From Xiphydria camelus (taxonomy: Eukaryota > Arthropoda > Insecta > Hymenoptera > Xiphydriidae): 64,000 nt of DNA. The translations under genes and the position numbers were made by a program. Below are positions 1-12,400 of this stretch, in pieces (position 1 is the first letter of the stretch; every line of letters begins with the position of its first letter). The DNA is taken from NCBI GenBank assembly GCA_963678675.1, contig OY783199.1, positions 24,673,546 to 24,737,545 of the forward strand, read 5' to 3'. The notes under the pieces are model-generated. The model saw nothing but the letters and a program-made list of their open reading frames with translations, did not search any database and was not told where the DNA came from.

Positions 1-3000
1 GCAGGATTATTTTTTGTGGTGAAAACCTATTCCTACTTCAAATTCATTGATAACTCGCCTTTTGACTGTACGAGGGGAGCGAGAAATATCTCACACACAT
101 TTTCAATTATGGTTACTTTCAGCCACCGCTACGATGCAACCGATATCTTCTCTCCCTGAAAAAATAATTAATTAACGCGCATGAGCAGCGATAAAGGGCG
201 CTACCGTAATTAGTTACCAAAGTAATTTCTCATCTCGGTCACTTCGTTACACGTCGCTTCCGCTTTCGCCTATATTCATCAACTACGCCGCATGGGAACG
301 TGTAGGTGTATTTCTACACAGACCTGATGATCAAAGTCTCATTCGATATCGTTCCTCCATTACTCGCTGTGTGTATTAATTTATCGTTAGAGTGCGCGAT
401 CTTCCCGTGCGGAGTGGTGACGGCTCGTTATGGATGCGGCTTCCGCGTCGACTCGTATCGAGGTATTTTTAGCCGGAAACAATGTCGCGAAATGACGACG
501 GCGGAAGATGTAATCCCCGCGTGGGCAGGGACCGAGATCGCTTGACGTTAATTTCCTTTTAACCTCAGTCGCGGAGCCTGGTGCTCGTATAACGATACTC
601 CCTCGGGAGGGGACGCGCGATTCGACTCGGGAAAGCCGTCTCGGCCGCGAATGGCGGAATTACCGCAGCAGCATGAAACCCAAAGTTAGAAATTGCCCTT
701 GAATTGTACGGGATGGACGGTTTAATTGGAAAAAATACAACAGGTATGGTAAAATTACTGTAGATTTATCAGGGAGCTTAAGAAGTATAAGTTTACACGT
801 GTAAAATCAATTCCTCTCTCCGTTCGTTCGACCCTCTTCGAGAAAGTTCTCTTCCGGATATTTTCCTTCGGCGGAGTCTCCCTCAAAACAATTCGACCCT
901 CTTGAAAATTTCGATCGAGCCCCGCGGCAAGATTATCTCCGCGATATCTCGAACGCTTTACGATCGTCCTCTCCCGACGCCAGTTTCTACTCCGCTCTCA
1001 TTCTCACGCGCATGCGTCAGCGGATCTTCCCTTCGAAGCGAAGACGTTATACCGTCGATGCGCGCGACCGTCGGCTGCTCCCTCGATGGAGGAAAAATGG
1101 AAGCGCGGTGCTGAGACTGTTTTTTGATTATGGACAGCACGTTGCAAGTGAGGAACTCGCGACAGCTCTTCTTTCCCCGTAAAACATAGAAGTTTCTCGA
1201 AGGGCGCGGACCGAGAAACCGAGGGTGGAACGCGCGAAAGGTGTATACCATTTTTCAAGAGAACACAAACTCTCAATTTCACGACGATCCATTAGAGGAA
1301 AAGTTGCTCGATATATCACCGCAACCCGTCGGATGCCGTTATGATTTAAGGCCCGTAAATCTCGCGCGGAATTGACATTCGAGTGCCATTAAACGGCGCA
1401 GCTTTATGCCTCGGCACCTTAAACGGCTTCTAGCAGATCGTAAATCGGTTCGGTTGCATGCGAAATTGATCGCACGCACATCTGGATGCTGCGCGCCTCG
1501 CCCCGCGCGCTGGATTACAAATTCCTCGAGAGCGTGCTTAACCATCGGGATCAATATTGACGAAACGTGGAATACGGGGCGAGTCGATCCCACGCGCCTT
1601 CGCACCCCCGCAGATACACTTGAGCTCTCCGCGAGAGGAGCGAAGACTTCGCACGGGCGAATTAACTTCCCGCCGAGGGAGAGTGAAGCGATTTTTCCTC
1701 TTTTCTCCCTCGCCGACTCTTCTCGGCCTCCCGGCGAAAGTTAAATTTCTGTGCCGAGAGAAAGACGAGGAAACGATAACACGGTGGTCCAGCGATGGAC
1801 TTTGAGGCTGCCGAGTCGCGCCAACCCCGACTTCGCGAAACTCAACAGTTCGCGAGCGACGAAGGAAAAGCCCGGAGTTTAACGGAGGGACGGCCTTCCC
1901 ACCGAAAGTTCTCCCTTTGTCTACCTCGCGCGGCTCCTCTGCCGGGAGGGAGAGGGTGGCGACGACGCCGAAGCGCGCGCGAGGGTGTAGAGTCCGAAAT
2001 CGATGCGAGGCTCCAGCGAAACGCCGGAAAGTGGGAGAGGAACCGGAAAGAGGTCAAGGCCTCGCGGGCGAACCTTCCGACACTTCCCAGTCCCCCCCTT
2101 CCTCTTCTATTAATGTTTACGTTCGGTCAACCCGCAACCCCGGCGTCCCGTTGCTCCGAATTGTCCAGCTTTCGCTTCGGGATAGACCGTGGAACGCTAT
2201 CGGTTAGTCATCAAATTAAGACCCCACGAAGATGCTTCGTCACGTATCGCCCCCCTCTTCGTCTATAGCACTTACGTTTCGGTATACGACGAATATATAG
2301 TTTATGTACATTTATTCAGGTTTTACGGTGGGAGGATGACGAGGGATGGTATGAAACGCTGGTCGATATAGCTAAGAGGAACTTCTCTCGAACTTGGGCG
2401 GGTCGGGCGATGGGAAAAAAAATCTTATAAGGTCTCTTTTTGTTGATAAATAATTCTTGCTCGAATATTCCGACGTGTTTGAATATAAGTACACGCACGC
2501 GCTAACCAAGTTGATCGCGACCTATACACGACTTCGGCACTGCTCGGAGGGTGAATATCATTATTTGGAATACAAATCCGACACGGTGTGCACCCTCTTG
2601 ACGAAGAGAGGTTCGAACGAGAAAAATGTCAGCCCGTCAACCCTTCCCGTACGAATAGCGATGTTCCTATTAGTTTCTCCGTCCGCGTTCGCTTCACCAC
2701 TCGTCTCTCCCGCTGCCGAGAGGCACGAAAGTATCGTCAACGCGTTATGGTTTCACGAAGACTCGTTTTTCCTCTCGCGTGGCGAGTACGAGCTCATTCA
2801 TCCCGACACGGCAACTCATTCATTCATGACCAGCGTAGGCGCCCGTGAGCAAGTGCGAGTTCATCCAGAGCCGTAGCTATTTCGGAGCGTTTTCCGCCGG
2901 GGAAATCAAAACGGACCGCCGCGCTGCGATCCACCGCGTAACGACGCAACTCGTGAATTGTTTATAACAACGCCGCAACCCGATGACGCGGTAGAGTTCC

Positions 3001-4793
3001 CCGTTTCTCGTCTGCCCCGTGAATGGAGTCGCACGGCCATACGACTGACGTCACGGTTTACGCGTGTTCGGGGAAATCGATTGCGGCGGTGGTCCGGCGA
3101 TACACCAGGCGCTGCCCGCGCGCTACGACACGGAATTCGCATTTCCTGTGTTTCTCGTGTGTACATCGATAAATTGTTCCTTGGTATTTTGCCAAAAAAT
3201 CAAAGCCTCCGGAATCGATCGTTCGACCGCTCTGTCTTGTGTATTTTTTCACGCTGATGACGAAAGTCGTGGTTATCAGGCCGGTATCCCGAAGGAAATA
3301 TGATATATAAGCGATTTTTTTTCCCCCCCTATACAATCATCGATATCTCGATGTTCCTTTGAAATGTCTTCAATAAATCAATTTTCAGAATCAGCGCGAA
3401 AAAAAGTAATCGAGAGTACAATTTAAGAATTTTCCATTTTTGGCGAAATGTCAAGTGTTCCTTCCGCGTCTCGTCTGGATAAGACAATCGGATAAAACGC
3501 GGCAGGGAGTCTCACTCTCTGCCAATGGGCAATTCGTTACCAAACATCTCGCTTGGTGAAGTTTTTCCCATTCTCGGAGGAGTGGATGCTGGCGCGCCGT
3601 ACGACGAGATGATGGAACGTTGCAGTCTGCACAGATCTTCTCTCCGGACTGCGTAGGACCGTGCCGGAAATCCTCCGATGAAAATGAAAAAGAAAGTGTA
3701 TATGCGCCGGTCCCACGGGGAAAGCGAGCGTTCCGATACGTGACTGGCAGGTGGAAGGGACAGAGATACGAGGAGGGAATGGGAATTCGGCCTCTGCCGC
3801 TTTCCGTTGTAACGAGAGATCTTACGGCTTTCACCTTTGATCCTCGCGCACCGATAACCGGAGCGAGTCCCGCGGGCGTCGGCGGAAAAAGGTCCTCTTT
3901 ATTTTTTCGTATTTGCATTTCGCACTACCACCACGCTATCGGCCACACCTATGTCCGTCGCGACGACCCTTTCGATGAAATATCTGCCCGTCGGCTTCAT
4001 CCCCCTCGTACCACCGAAAATACCCCGTATAAAATTACAGGGAAAAAGAATATGGCGCAAAAAATGGCTACATTTTTACCGTAACCGTGAATTACACCGA
4101 CGCGCGGGAGAGTCTGCGGCGAAAGTCAATTTGGCCTCGACGTAAAACATGAGAAGAAGAAGTGGAAGTCACGAGAGGCTTGAAAGTGGAATGTACGTCT
4201 GGCAAAAAGCAACGTAGATATTTCTCTCCCCGTTTATACGTCCCAGAACTGCAGCGCGGATGCTGCGGCACGTGGAACTCGCATTATCTATATACCGGTC
4301 ACGTACCACCCACGCGCGCAGTACCCGGCGGATCCAAGAATTTGCCAGCATCGCGAATCCCTTTTCCAACATCGACGGGCTTTGGCCCGTAAACAGTCCG
4401 GTATACGATCGCTCGGATCTGATACGCCGGCGATACTATACGTGGACCATTCCGCAATCCACTTCTGTCCGCGCTCGAGTACAAGGACGGCTCGTCTGTA
4501 CGACGCGAGGGACAAAGTAGTAACGGGTATTCGCCTACCGCCGGATGGCTCGAATTCCTTCGAAATACCGGTCGTTCCCCGTATAACCAGTTTCTGCATA
4601 AAACAACCAGCTATTAACGATCGGCGCCCCCGTTACGCGCCCCTATCGCGCGTACCTCTACGCGATCGGATAAACCTTCCAACCCCTTCGTTCCTCGCCG
4701 TCGTATCTACACCCTTTCTCCCATTCCGAAGCTTTCCCGCGTCTCCGCGTCTTCCTGTATGTATCAAGCCCGTCTTTCTTCCCCTCCCCCCTC

Positions 4794-4831
<38 letters not shown>

Positions 4832-6229
4832 TCTTCCACCCTCTGGCCACCCCTCTTACCACTCACTTGCAAAGCGAGAGGTGGAAGAGGGAAAATGGGT
4901 GGCCCCCTCGTGCCAAGCCGAGTTTTCCCAGTAACGATCGGTTCCCTTGCCCGGGGTACGGATAGCAGACCCCCCCACCACCCTAACCGAACCACCCACG
5001 CGTCTTCGCTCGCAGCGAGGCACGATCGCGAACCAGTAGTCTCCGCGAGCTGCGCGCGCAACCCTTGCTCGGCCAATCGGCACTCGTCGGCCGGTCCAGC
5101 GTTCCAGTCGCGCTCGGCCGCGATTCAGTTTGACGCCCGCTTTCCCGAGGCGCGCACCTGTCGCTGCGTTCCGGCGCCCGGTGCATCCGCCACGCGCAAC
5201 TAGTGATCAATTAAAATATCCGAGACGTCGCGAGCTCTCGCGGGAAATCCCACTCGGCGGTACCGTCGGATCTTCCGGTTGGCGGTAACCGTCGGCTCTG
5301 GCGAGGTCGAGGCTTCCGTATACCCGTCCCGATCGGTTCGGAGATCCGTTCGAAAGGGTTTCAACCGGTGGCCGTTGTATAGGTTCGATTCGGTCAAGGT
5401 CGCGCGACTTCTACAGTCATTCGGTTCCGAGAGGGTTCCGATACGGGTACAGGGCGGAGCTTTCGGATAATGCGGGTAATTTTTTTTAGGGATTTTTCAG
5501 TTATCGCGGGGACGTTTCCGATGAGTAATTCGGGTGGAAACAATTTCAAGGGATATTCGTAACGATATTTCATTTTCTTCTTTCTCGTTGTCTATGAAAG
5601 CGAACGATCGGAGTCACGACGTTTCGAAACGAAAGAATTTATCGCTTCGCTGTCATTTATTTTTTCCCGTCGGTATCCGCCAACGGGCTTCATCGATGTC
5701 ATCGAAGAAGCTTATATTTAGCGCCGAAGGACCCTTCGACTCGAAGGTCGAGATCGTATATTTCAATGAACATCGAAAATAATCGACCGCGATCGCGTTC
5801 GCGCGTCGAAATAAACTCCCACAGCCGCGGCTGCGCGTGTGCGAGAGGCGCGATCTCTTCGTGAAATACGTTCGAGCATTCTCAAGATCGATCAGAGAGA
5901 GCCAGAAATTCGTTATCCTCGGTTGAAACCGTCTCGAAAACAAGGAGATCCGAACACATCCCGACGCTGACCGTAAAACGGTCGCTCCTGTACTTGCAGA
6001 GTTTGCTGTCGCAGCCGAACAAAAATCGCGGTAGCCCCTCCGCGGTCGACCGGTTCACCGACCGTCTCGGACGAGACGAGCAGCAGCTGTCGCCTCAAGC
6101 CTCTTCTCCCCTTCCTCCCGCAAACTCACCTCCACGGACTCCGCCTCTTCTTCTTCTTCTACTTCTTCTTCGTCTTCGCCTCGCCCGCGAAAGACGCTCG
6201 GAAACGACAACAAAACGGCCGCGCGAGAC
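1..6229. other. Non-coding region upstream of the candidate Phactr first exon
   Basis: I see no supportable coding exon here: the open frames are short, overlap on both strands and have arginine/serine-rich content typical of CpG-rich random sequence. The stretch holds a (CT)n microsatellite near 4795-4832 and a (CTT)n tract near 6147-6177, just before the candidate start codon. It may contain the 5' UTR and promoter of the Phactr transcript that starts at 6230, but I see no convincing TATA box. The N-terminal RPEL exon expected for this family is not recognisable here. Confidence 0.5.
4795..4832. repeat. (CT)n microsatellite
   Basis: A nearly pure run of CT dinucleotides with one TTT interruption, followed by TTCTTCC. 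It is a simple repeat in non-coding DNA. Confidence 0.9.
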
Positions 6230-6440
6230 ATGAGTGGCGTCGGCTTTCTGGCGGCCGTGAAAACTCTGGCTCCGGGCGGGCGCCGCCGAAGACGTTGCGA
6301 GAAACAGCAGAAGGGGTTGGAGCTTCCGGGTTACGGGCAGTGTGGCACGCAACCGGATGTCGTTCCCTGTTGGGACGCCGCACCGCCGATAACCCCGCCC
6401 GCGGCCTTCCTACCCCCTGGATACAAGAAGGGCTTCCCAG
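6230..6440 (+). CDS. Phactr: Candidate first coding exon of Phactr
   Basis: An ATG opens a frame beginning [17 protein letters not shown] and running to a strong donor, CAG|GTGAGC, at 6440/6441. The exon leaves one base (G), which joins AG at the 16673 acceptor to make a Glu codon, and the whole ten-exon model is then a multiple of three. The 70 residues are Pro/Gly/Arg-rich and match no domain I recognise. The intron to the next exon would be 10.2 kb. The evidence is phase plus donor strength; another first exon upstream of the window is equally possible for the canonical isoform. Confidence 0.5.
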
Positions 6441-9400
6441 GTGAGCAAGCCCAAGGTCATCGAAACTCGGAGCCATCATCCGCCTTCATTCATCATCAGA
6501 CTGTTTCTTCTTCTTCTTCTTCTTCGCTTCTCGTTTCATGGTTAGCCTTACTTCCCTCCTCATCCCTTCATCCCGTCCCGTATCACTCGTTTTGCGTTGG
6601 TGGGCTACATGATTATTGGGAAATCCGTCGGACTTTTCTTTTAGATCATCGCAATGCCTGAGACACGACGGGGACACGTTTTTACGGCATTTTATTACGG
6701 CTGGTGAATTAAAAGTTCTTACCTCTCGGCCAATAATTCTATTTACGACGATTAGATTTTCCTTCGCAGTAAAAGGATTCCTCGAGAGGAGAAATAATGT
6801 ATCTCTTCGAAGTGTTCATTTTTGTGAGACTTTATATCGACTGGTACCAGAAAGAAAGCACGTATCTTTTTTATTATTATTGCAGAACATCGTAACTCGT
6901 GGCTGTGCAAGGAAAAGTAAGTCGATAATAGCAAGGATTTACGATGTTTCCTCGCATAGTAACAAATTACGACGTTTCTCAATGACAGTGAAAAGATTCG
7001 TGCTTTTCTCTGGTATCGGTCGAGACCGTGCGATCAACGAGACGGCATCGAAGCGAGCGTAAAATATACACGCAAAGCAAATAACTGTCGAAAAGTGTCG
7101 GCAGCCAAAACGAATGAGTCAGGCGACGAGCACGTACACCGTCTCGCATACACGCGCTGCAATTTCGTTGGAACGTACAGCCCCTATTGTGTCTCGGGCG
7201 TAGCGTTATTGTATGAGCAGGTTTTGTTACGTGAGACGAATGGAAAAATAAATAAATGTCAAACGCGAACGAGCTCAAGAGAATGAAAGTCCATTTACCC
7301 GTTGACACGTTGATCGTAGTCGCACGTCGTGCTCATATCAGTTATCGGCGACAGCGTCCCGTCGGCTCGCTGAAATTGGTATCGCCGAATTGGCAAACCC
7401 GCTTGATTTTCTCCCTCGCGGTTGATTTCTCTCTTCGATAATTTTTGTTCCCTTTCGACGAAGGGACTCCCTTTTTCTCTTGATTTTTCTGCAAATGAAC
7501 GAATCGAGTCGGACCGCGGGGAGAGTTCGGTGGGAGAGAAAAAAAAATTGTACATATCGCGTGAAAGGAGTTCTGCAAAGGATATATATACCTATACACA
7601 ATACATGTATACATCTGTATTTTATATACATACGTGTAATGTAAATTCGGCTACGGAGAAAAGTCTCTCGAGTGGTTTATTCGGAAAAATCGAGAGTTCC
7701 TCGACGATCGGGCATTTTCCACGTCGTCGAACGCGTCGGCTGCGAGGCAAAGAGCCTCTCCTGCGGGCTTTCCGACGCGCCGCAGCGGAGGAACGTGTTG
7801 CTGACCTTCCGAGCGTCCCGACGCTCGTTGCTGAGTTCAAGTTCATCCTCGGCGAGAACGTTACTCTCCCGCCCCGAGAGGGTGGTCGCCGTCTGACGTC
7901 GCCTCGGGCTTCCGATTCCCCCTTTCCTTCGGGATCGCTCCTCCTGCAGCAGTCGGGGCCGTCTTTTTCTTTTCCGCGACGCGGGGAGGAACTCCCACTT
8001 CCAATCAATAGCTTCGCGTGCGCCCCGACACCCCGACGATCGACCGCCGAGCGCCGAGGAGCTTTTCTCGACCAAGAAATCAGCGACGACGATGTCGCCT
8101 TCGATCGAATGATTCTTTAATGAACCGTGCGGCGCTCGGGCGAACCGGTCTTCCTCTCCGATTTGTTCCGCGACATTTAGTCGGGATTTCATTCTCCTTT
8201 CCTCGGGGAACAGCGGTTCTCCGGTACCTGTCGCACTTGCGAACGAAAGTTTCGCTCGTTTCCACGACTGACTTTCGAAGGACTTTTCTCGACGCGTCGA
8301 GAAATCGAGATCGCCGATTGTCGCCTCCAGTCGACTCTGTGCCCCTCCGATGATTCACCCGGCGCCAGCGCGGAGCAACGCCCCCCTCCGATCAATTCCG
8401 CGACGTCCCAATTTTGTCGCCGCGGCAGATACATCTGCATTCTCGCGTGGCCGTGGGCGCAATAAATACACGTGCTCCCCGGCGGCCCGATTCTTCGATT
8501 TATTTATAAAGAAATTCCAGCGCCGTCGCGCGCGAGGCCGGGTTCGACTTTCGAGGCGACACCCTATAAATTCGCGAGTCAGCGAACCGTGTACCATTTC
8601 TCTGCCCTTCATCCACCCACCAGTGTTTTCCCGCGCGTTAACGCGCGCTCTACGCGCGCCGGTATTTATTAAAGCGGAGCAAAAGAGGAGGACTCACTCG
8701 CGCGCTTCTCGGTCGACGTTTTATTAATGTGGGAGAGGAGGAAGGCGCGCGTGTACACGCGTTTGCACTAAGCGTTACAGAACCGCTCCTGCGCCACTCG
8801 TGTACGCGCGCGCTCTAAACTTTCCTCTAGGTACTCGTCGCTCTGCAGCGAGCGTTGATCGCAGCGGTTCTCAAGGTTTCGAAGAAGGAGCGGGGAATGT
8901 GCATCGGTGGCGAATCGATATATTTAGACGCGTCACGCGTCGTGGGCGACCGAACCGAGCAGCCCGATCTCAGTTCGTTTTCTTTGAACGCGAGAGCGGG
9001 AAGTCATTTGTTTGGTGAGATTTTCATTTCGCCTAAAGAATAAGTGATTCGTGGGTTGTCCGGGTTACGACGTTGACATTCCTTGTTTCTCGTATTTCTC
9101 GCGGGGCGCTTTCACCCCCCGAACCTTGTATCTATGGTTTCAGAGAAATTGGACGTCAGTGGCGCAGCTGAGCACCACTGACGTAGAACAATGCGCGCGG
9201 TAATCACATAAACTTTGAGTGAGTTACAACGCGCGACAAACTGACTCGCACTAGCCGCGAGGGTGGGAAAAGGAGGTGAACCGAGTGATGAGGGGAGAAG
9301 GGCGAGGATGGTATTCAACCCTGCCCCTGCCCCGTGCTGAGCCCGGGACGAGCCTGTCGGGGCGAGCCACCCTTTTCAGGGAATGACTAGCTAATTGCAT

Positions 9401-12400
9401 CCCCGACATTCGTTCCAACACTTTTATCGGATTCCGGCGTGTTCTGAATGTTTATTGAAAAGAGTGCATTCCGCGTGCGAAGTCGAGACTACGTCACGTT
9501 ACATTTTTATTGGATTCCTTTCCTCGTCTCTTTTGAAATCGATCCATTGCGATCCGTTTTTGAAGTAGCAGAGTAAAATCTATACAAGAGGGGTATATCT
9601 GGTACATTTGCAGATGAGCAGGAGTACCAGTGATCGATATATCTCGCGACTGATTGATCGGGGACAAAAATGTTTCAGACAAAAGTTGGAGAGGTACCAA
9701 AACCGTGTAACTTTTGTCCGAAACATTTTTCTTCGCGATAGACCAATCGAGAGATATAGTGATTCTAGGCATATCTTTCATCTTTTTTAATAAATGATTC
9801 TATATCTCTCTATTTATAAAAATGTGTACAATCTATTTAGTCCGACTTATTAATCAAAACCATCTCACTTGGTATCATACACAAAGAATAAGGTGCCAAC
9901 CACTGCAGACCTTACTTCATCATCCGATATTAAAACGTCACGAGAAGAGACTCCCACTCTGCGATTTAAATTTATCTCCCGCTATTGATTTTCTTTCCGA
10001 TACACTTTTTCCTATGACGTCGTTATCTCTCTGTTTTTCCCGCGGCAGCTGCAGCGCCGGCACAGCTGCATTTCTTTCCCACCGCATTTATTCCCCGTTC
10101 AACCGGGGTGGCGAGAAGCCAATCCCAGAGTAATTCGTGAAAGCAATCATCGCCGGTCGTCCCGATAATGACCGATCGTTTCAGACGTCGCGTAGAAAGC
10201 CGAGTGCCTAAACGGCTTTTATCAAATCTAACGATCTCGACGAAACCGCAGATAAGAGGCTTTGTGGCGCTCCGAAATGGCGGGGTTTCGCAGGTTCCCC
10301 GCCTTCCATCCCCCCGGATCGAAGTCCGCCAAGGTCACTCTTGCTCTCTTATCTCTCACAAACCACCTCCCTCGCGGAGGGCTGGCTCTTGCGCAATTAA
10401 TTTCGGGTTTGTCTTCTCCCCTCGAATACGGGGAGGGAAAGCGTCCGAGGCGGACGGCGTACGAAGCGCGGGAACCCTTTTGTCGATCTTCGCAGTGGCG
10501 AGGGCGGGTGGGCGGTTAAAAAGACAAAGGGGTAGAGGGCAAACTGGCATTGTAGCAACGCGTCAATACGGGCTGGATACTTTATGGGGCCAGATTTTTC
10601 CCCCGCGATCGAACGACTCCGCGACATTCTTGTGGATCCGGACGGACCTTTTTATATCACGGGAGAACATCGGACGATTCGCCAAGCGAAGCAAAAGATC
10701 GAGTGCTTCGAGCTGGCGGGCTTTCTTCGCGCCGGAAATAGCCGTCACAAAATTCGCGCTGCCGCCTCGGTATTGTCGTCGCAACCGCCGCGTACGCAAC
10801 TCCATTCTCGGAAGAATTTGACATCAGGTCGTCCCCCCCGCGCGTTCAACGAACTTTCCACCCCTCGGCGTTCAACGAACTTCCCACGCCTTCGCGTCGC
10901 GAGGCTCTGCGCGCTCCTGCAGGGCCTTTCGCCCGCGGAAATCCGTTTAAGAAGGACGGGCAATCTTAATTCGGGGGGCTCGCGTTTAATTTGACGACCC
11001 CTCGCCGAGGGAACGACGTTCGCGTGAGCTATATCCGGAAAGCTGCAGGGTTTCCGCAAAGTTCGCCAGTCGCGCAAACGGAGAATTCTAGTTCCCGCCC
11101 GATGCGCGTTTTGGGAGGAAAGGTAAAGGGGACGACGTTTATTTTCGTACGGGTGATATTTTTCCCGAAATTACATCTCTTTCCATCCCCTCGAGTTATT
11201 ATCGGGCCCGGCGTACGCGTCGACAAAAAGAGGTCCCTCCATAATTCAGCCTTATCGTGTTTTTACAACTCGTACTTATTATTATACTTAATACTTTACG
11301 TACGAGTGCCTCCGCGTGAGTGAGAGAGTCACGCGTGGGTCGTACCAAAGTCGTAAAGTACCTACGCGTTACCCTTGCGTGCTCGTAAATCATACTCCTC
11401 ATATATAAACACATAGAGCAGGGTTGGCGAACGATCGATTCGAGAGATCTCGATTTTTGGCAATACGCCACCCCTCTCGACTGATCAGATATTATTTTCA
11501 TTAAATGAAACGCGTGTCGTTCCAGTTATTGTCATATCACATCATACATACATTGCTCACGCAACTCTCTCCAACAATATTCGTTCTACCTTTTCCGCGT
11601 TAAAGAGAACCGCTCGAAAATCCTCGAATCATCGTATCGACGAACAATGCGCCTTTCCATCGGCCGCGCAACGGCTACACGTGCATCGCGCACTCAGCGG
11701 CGGCAGGAAAAACCGAAGCTAACGAAAGTTTCATCGAAATGAAAATCTCGAGGGCTCGCGCGAGCGCGTGGAATGAATTATTATCCAGGACCCCTGCCGT
11801 CGCAGCCATCCACCGACCCGACGCGCTTGAAATTGCGACCGGCGAAGCTCAGCCCCGTCTAGTTCCCACCGCGATGAGAGAACACTCGAAACTCCGCGAG
11901 CGGTAAACAATGAAGGGGCCCTCACCCGCAGTCCTTCTCGTTGTTCCCTCGACGTTTAATTGCACATCACATCGGGCTGTCGATAATGCTGGCCGCATTC
12001 GGACCCGAAGAGGTTGGAAAAAGACGATTCGTCTTGCGCATTTTCAAGCCTGAAACGCACCCCTTCTCATCTCGGCCGAAAGGCGATCACAACCTTCTCT
12101 GCACTGAAAAAAAAATTGCTTCATTCAACCATCGGTGAGGTTGAATACGGCGAATCTCACGGTGTAATTGTTTCAAGTAGATATTCACTTGTTTCAACTT
12201 TAATTTAGTTGCTCTTCAACTCTATTTATTTTTCTTTTTACACTCTTATGGCATTGAAACGATAAATTGGACCGTGTGAGGTTCGCCGTATTCAATTTGA
12301 TCGATGGTTGAATGAAGCAAATTTTTTTTTTTTCAGTGTACCACTTCCTCCCTCGCGAAGATCTCTCCACCTCCGTGCGTCACGTGCGCACGCACACACA

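Noticed and set aside
4382..5203. 273-residue open frame, Arg/Pro/Ser-rich
   Set aside because: It spans a CT microsatellite, is matched by an equally long antisense frame and shows no motif; expected in CpG-rich DNA with few stop codons.
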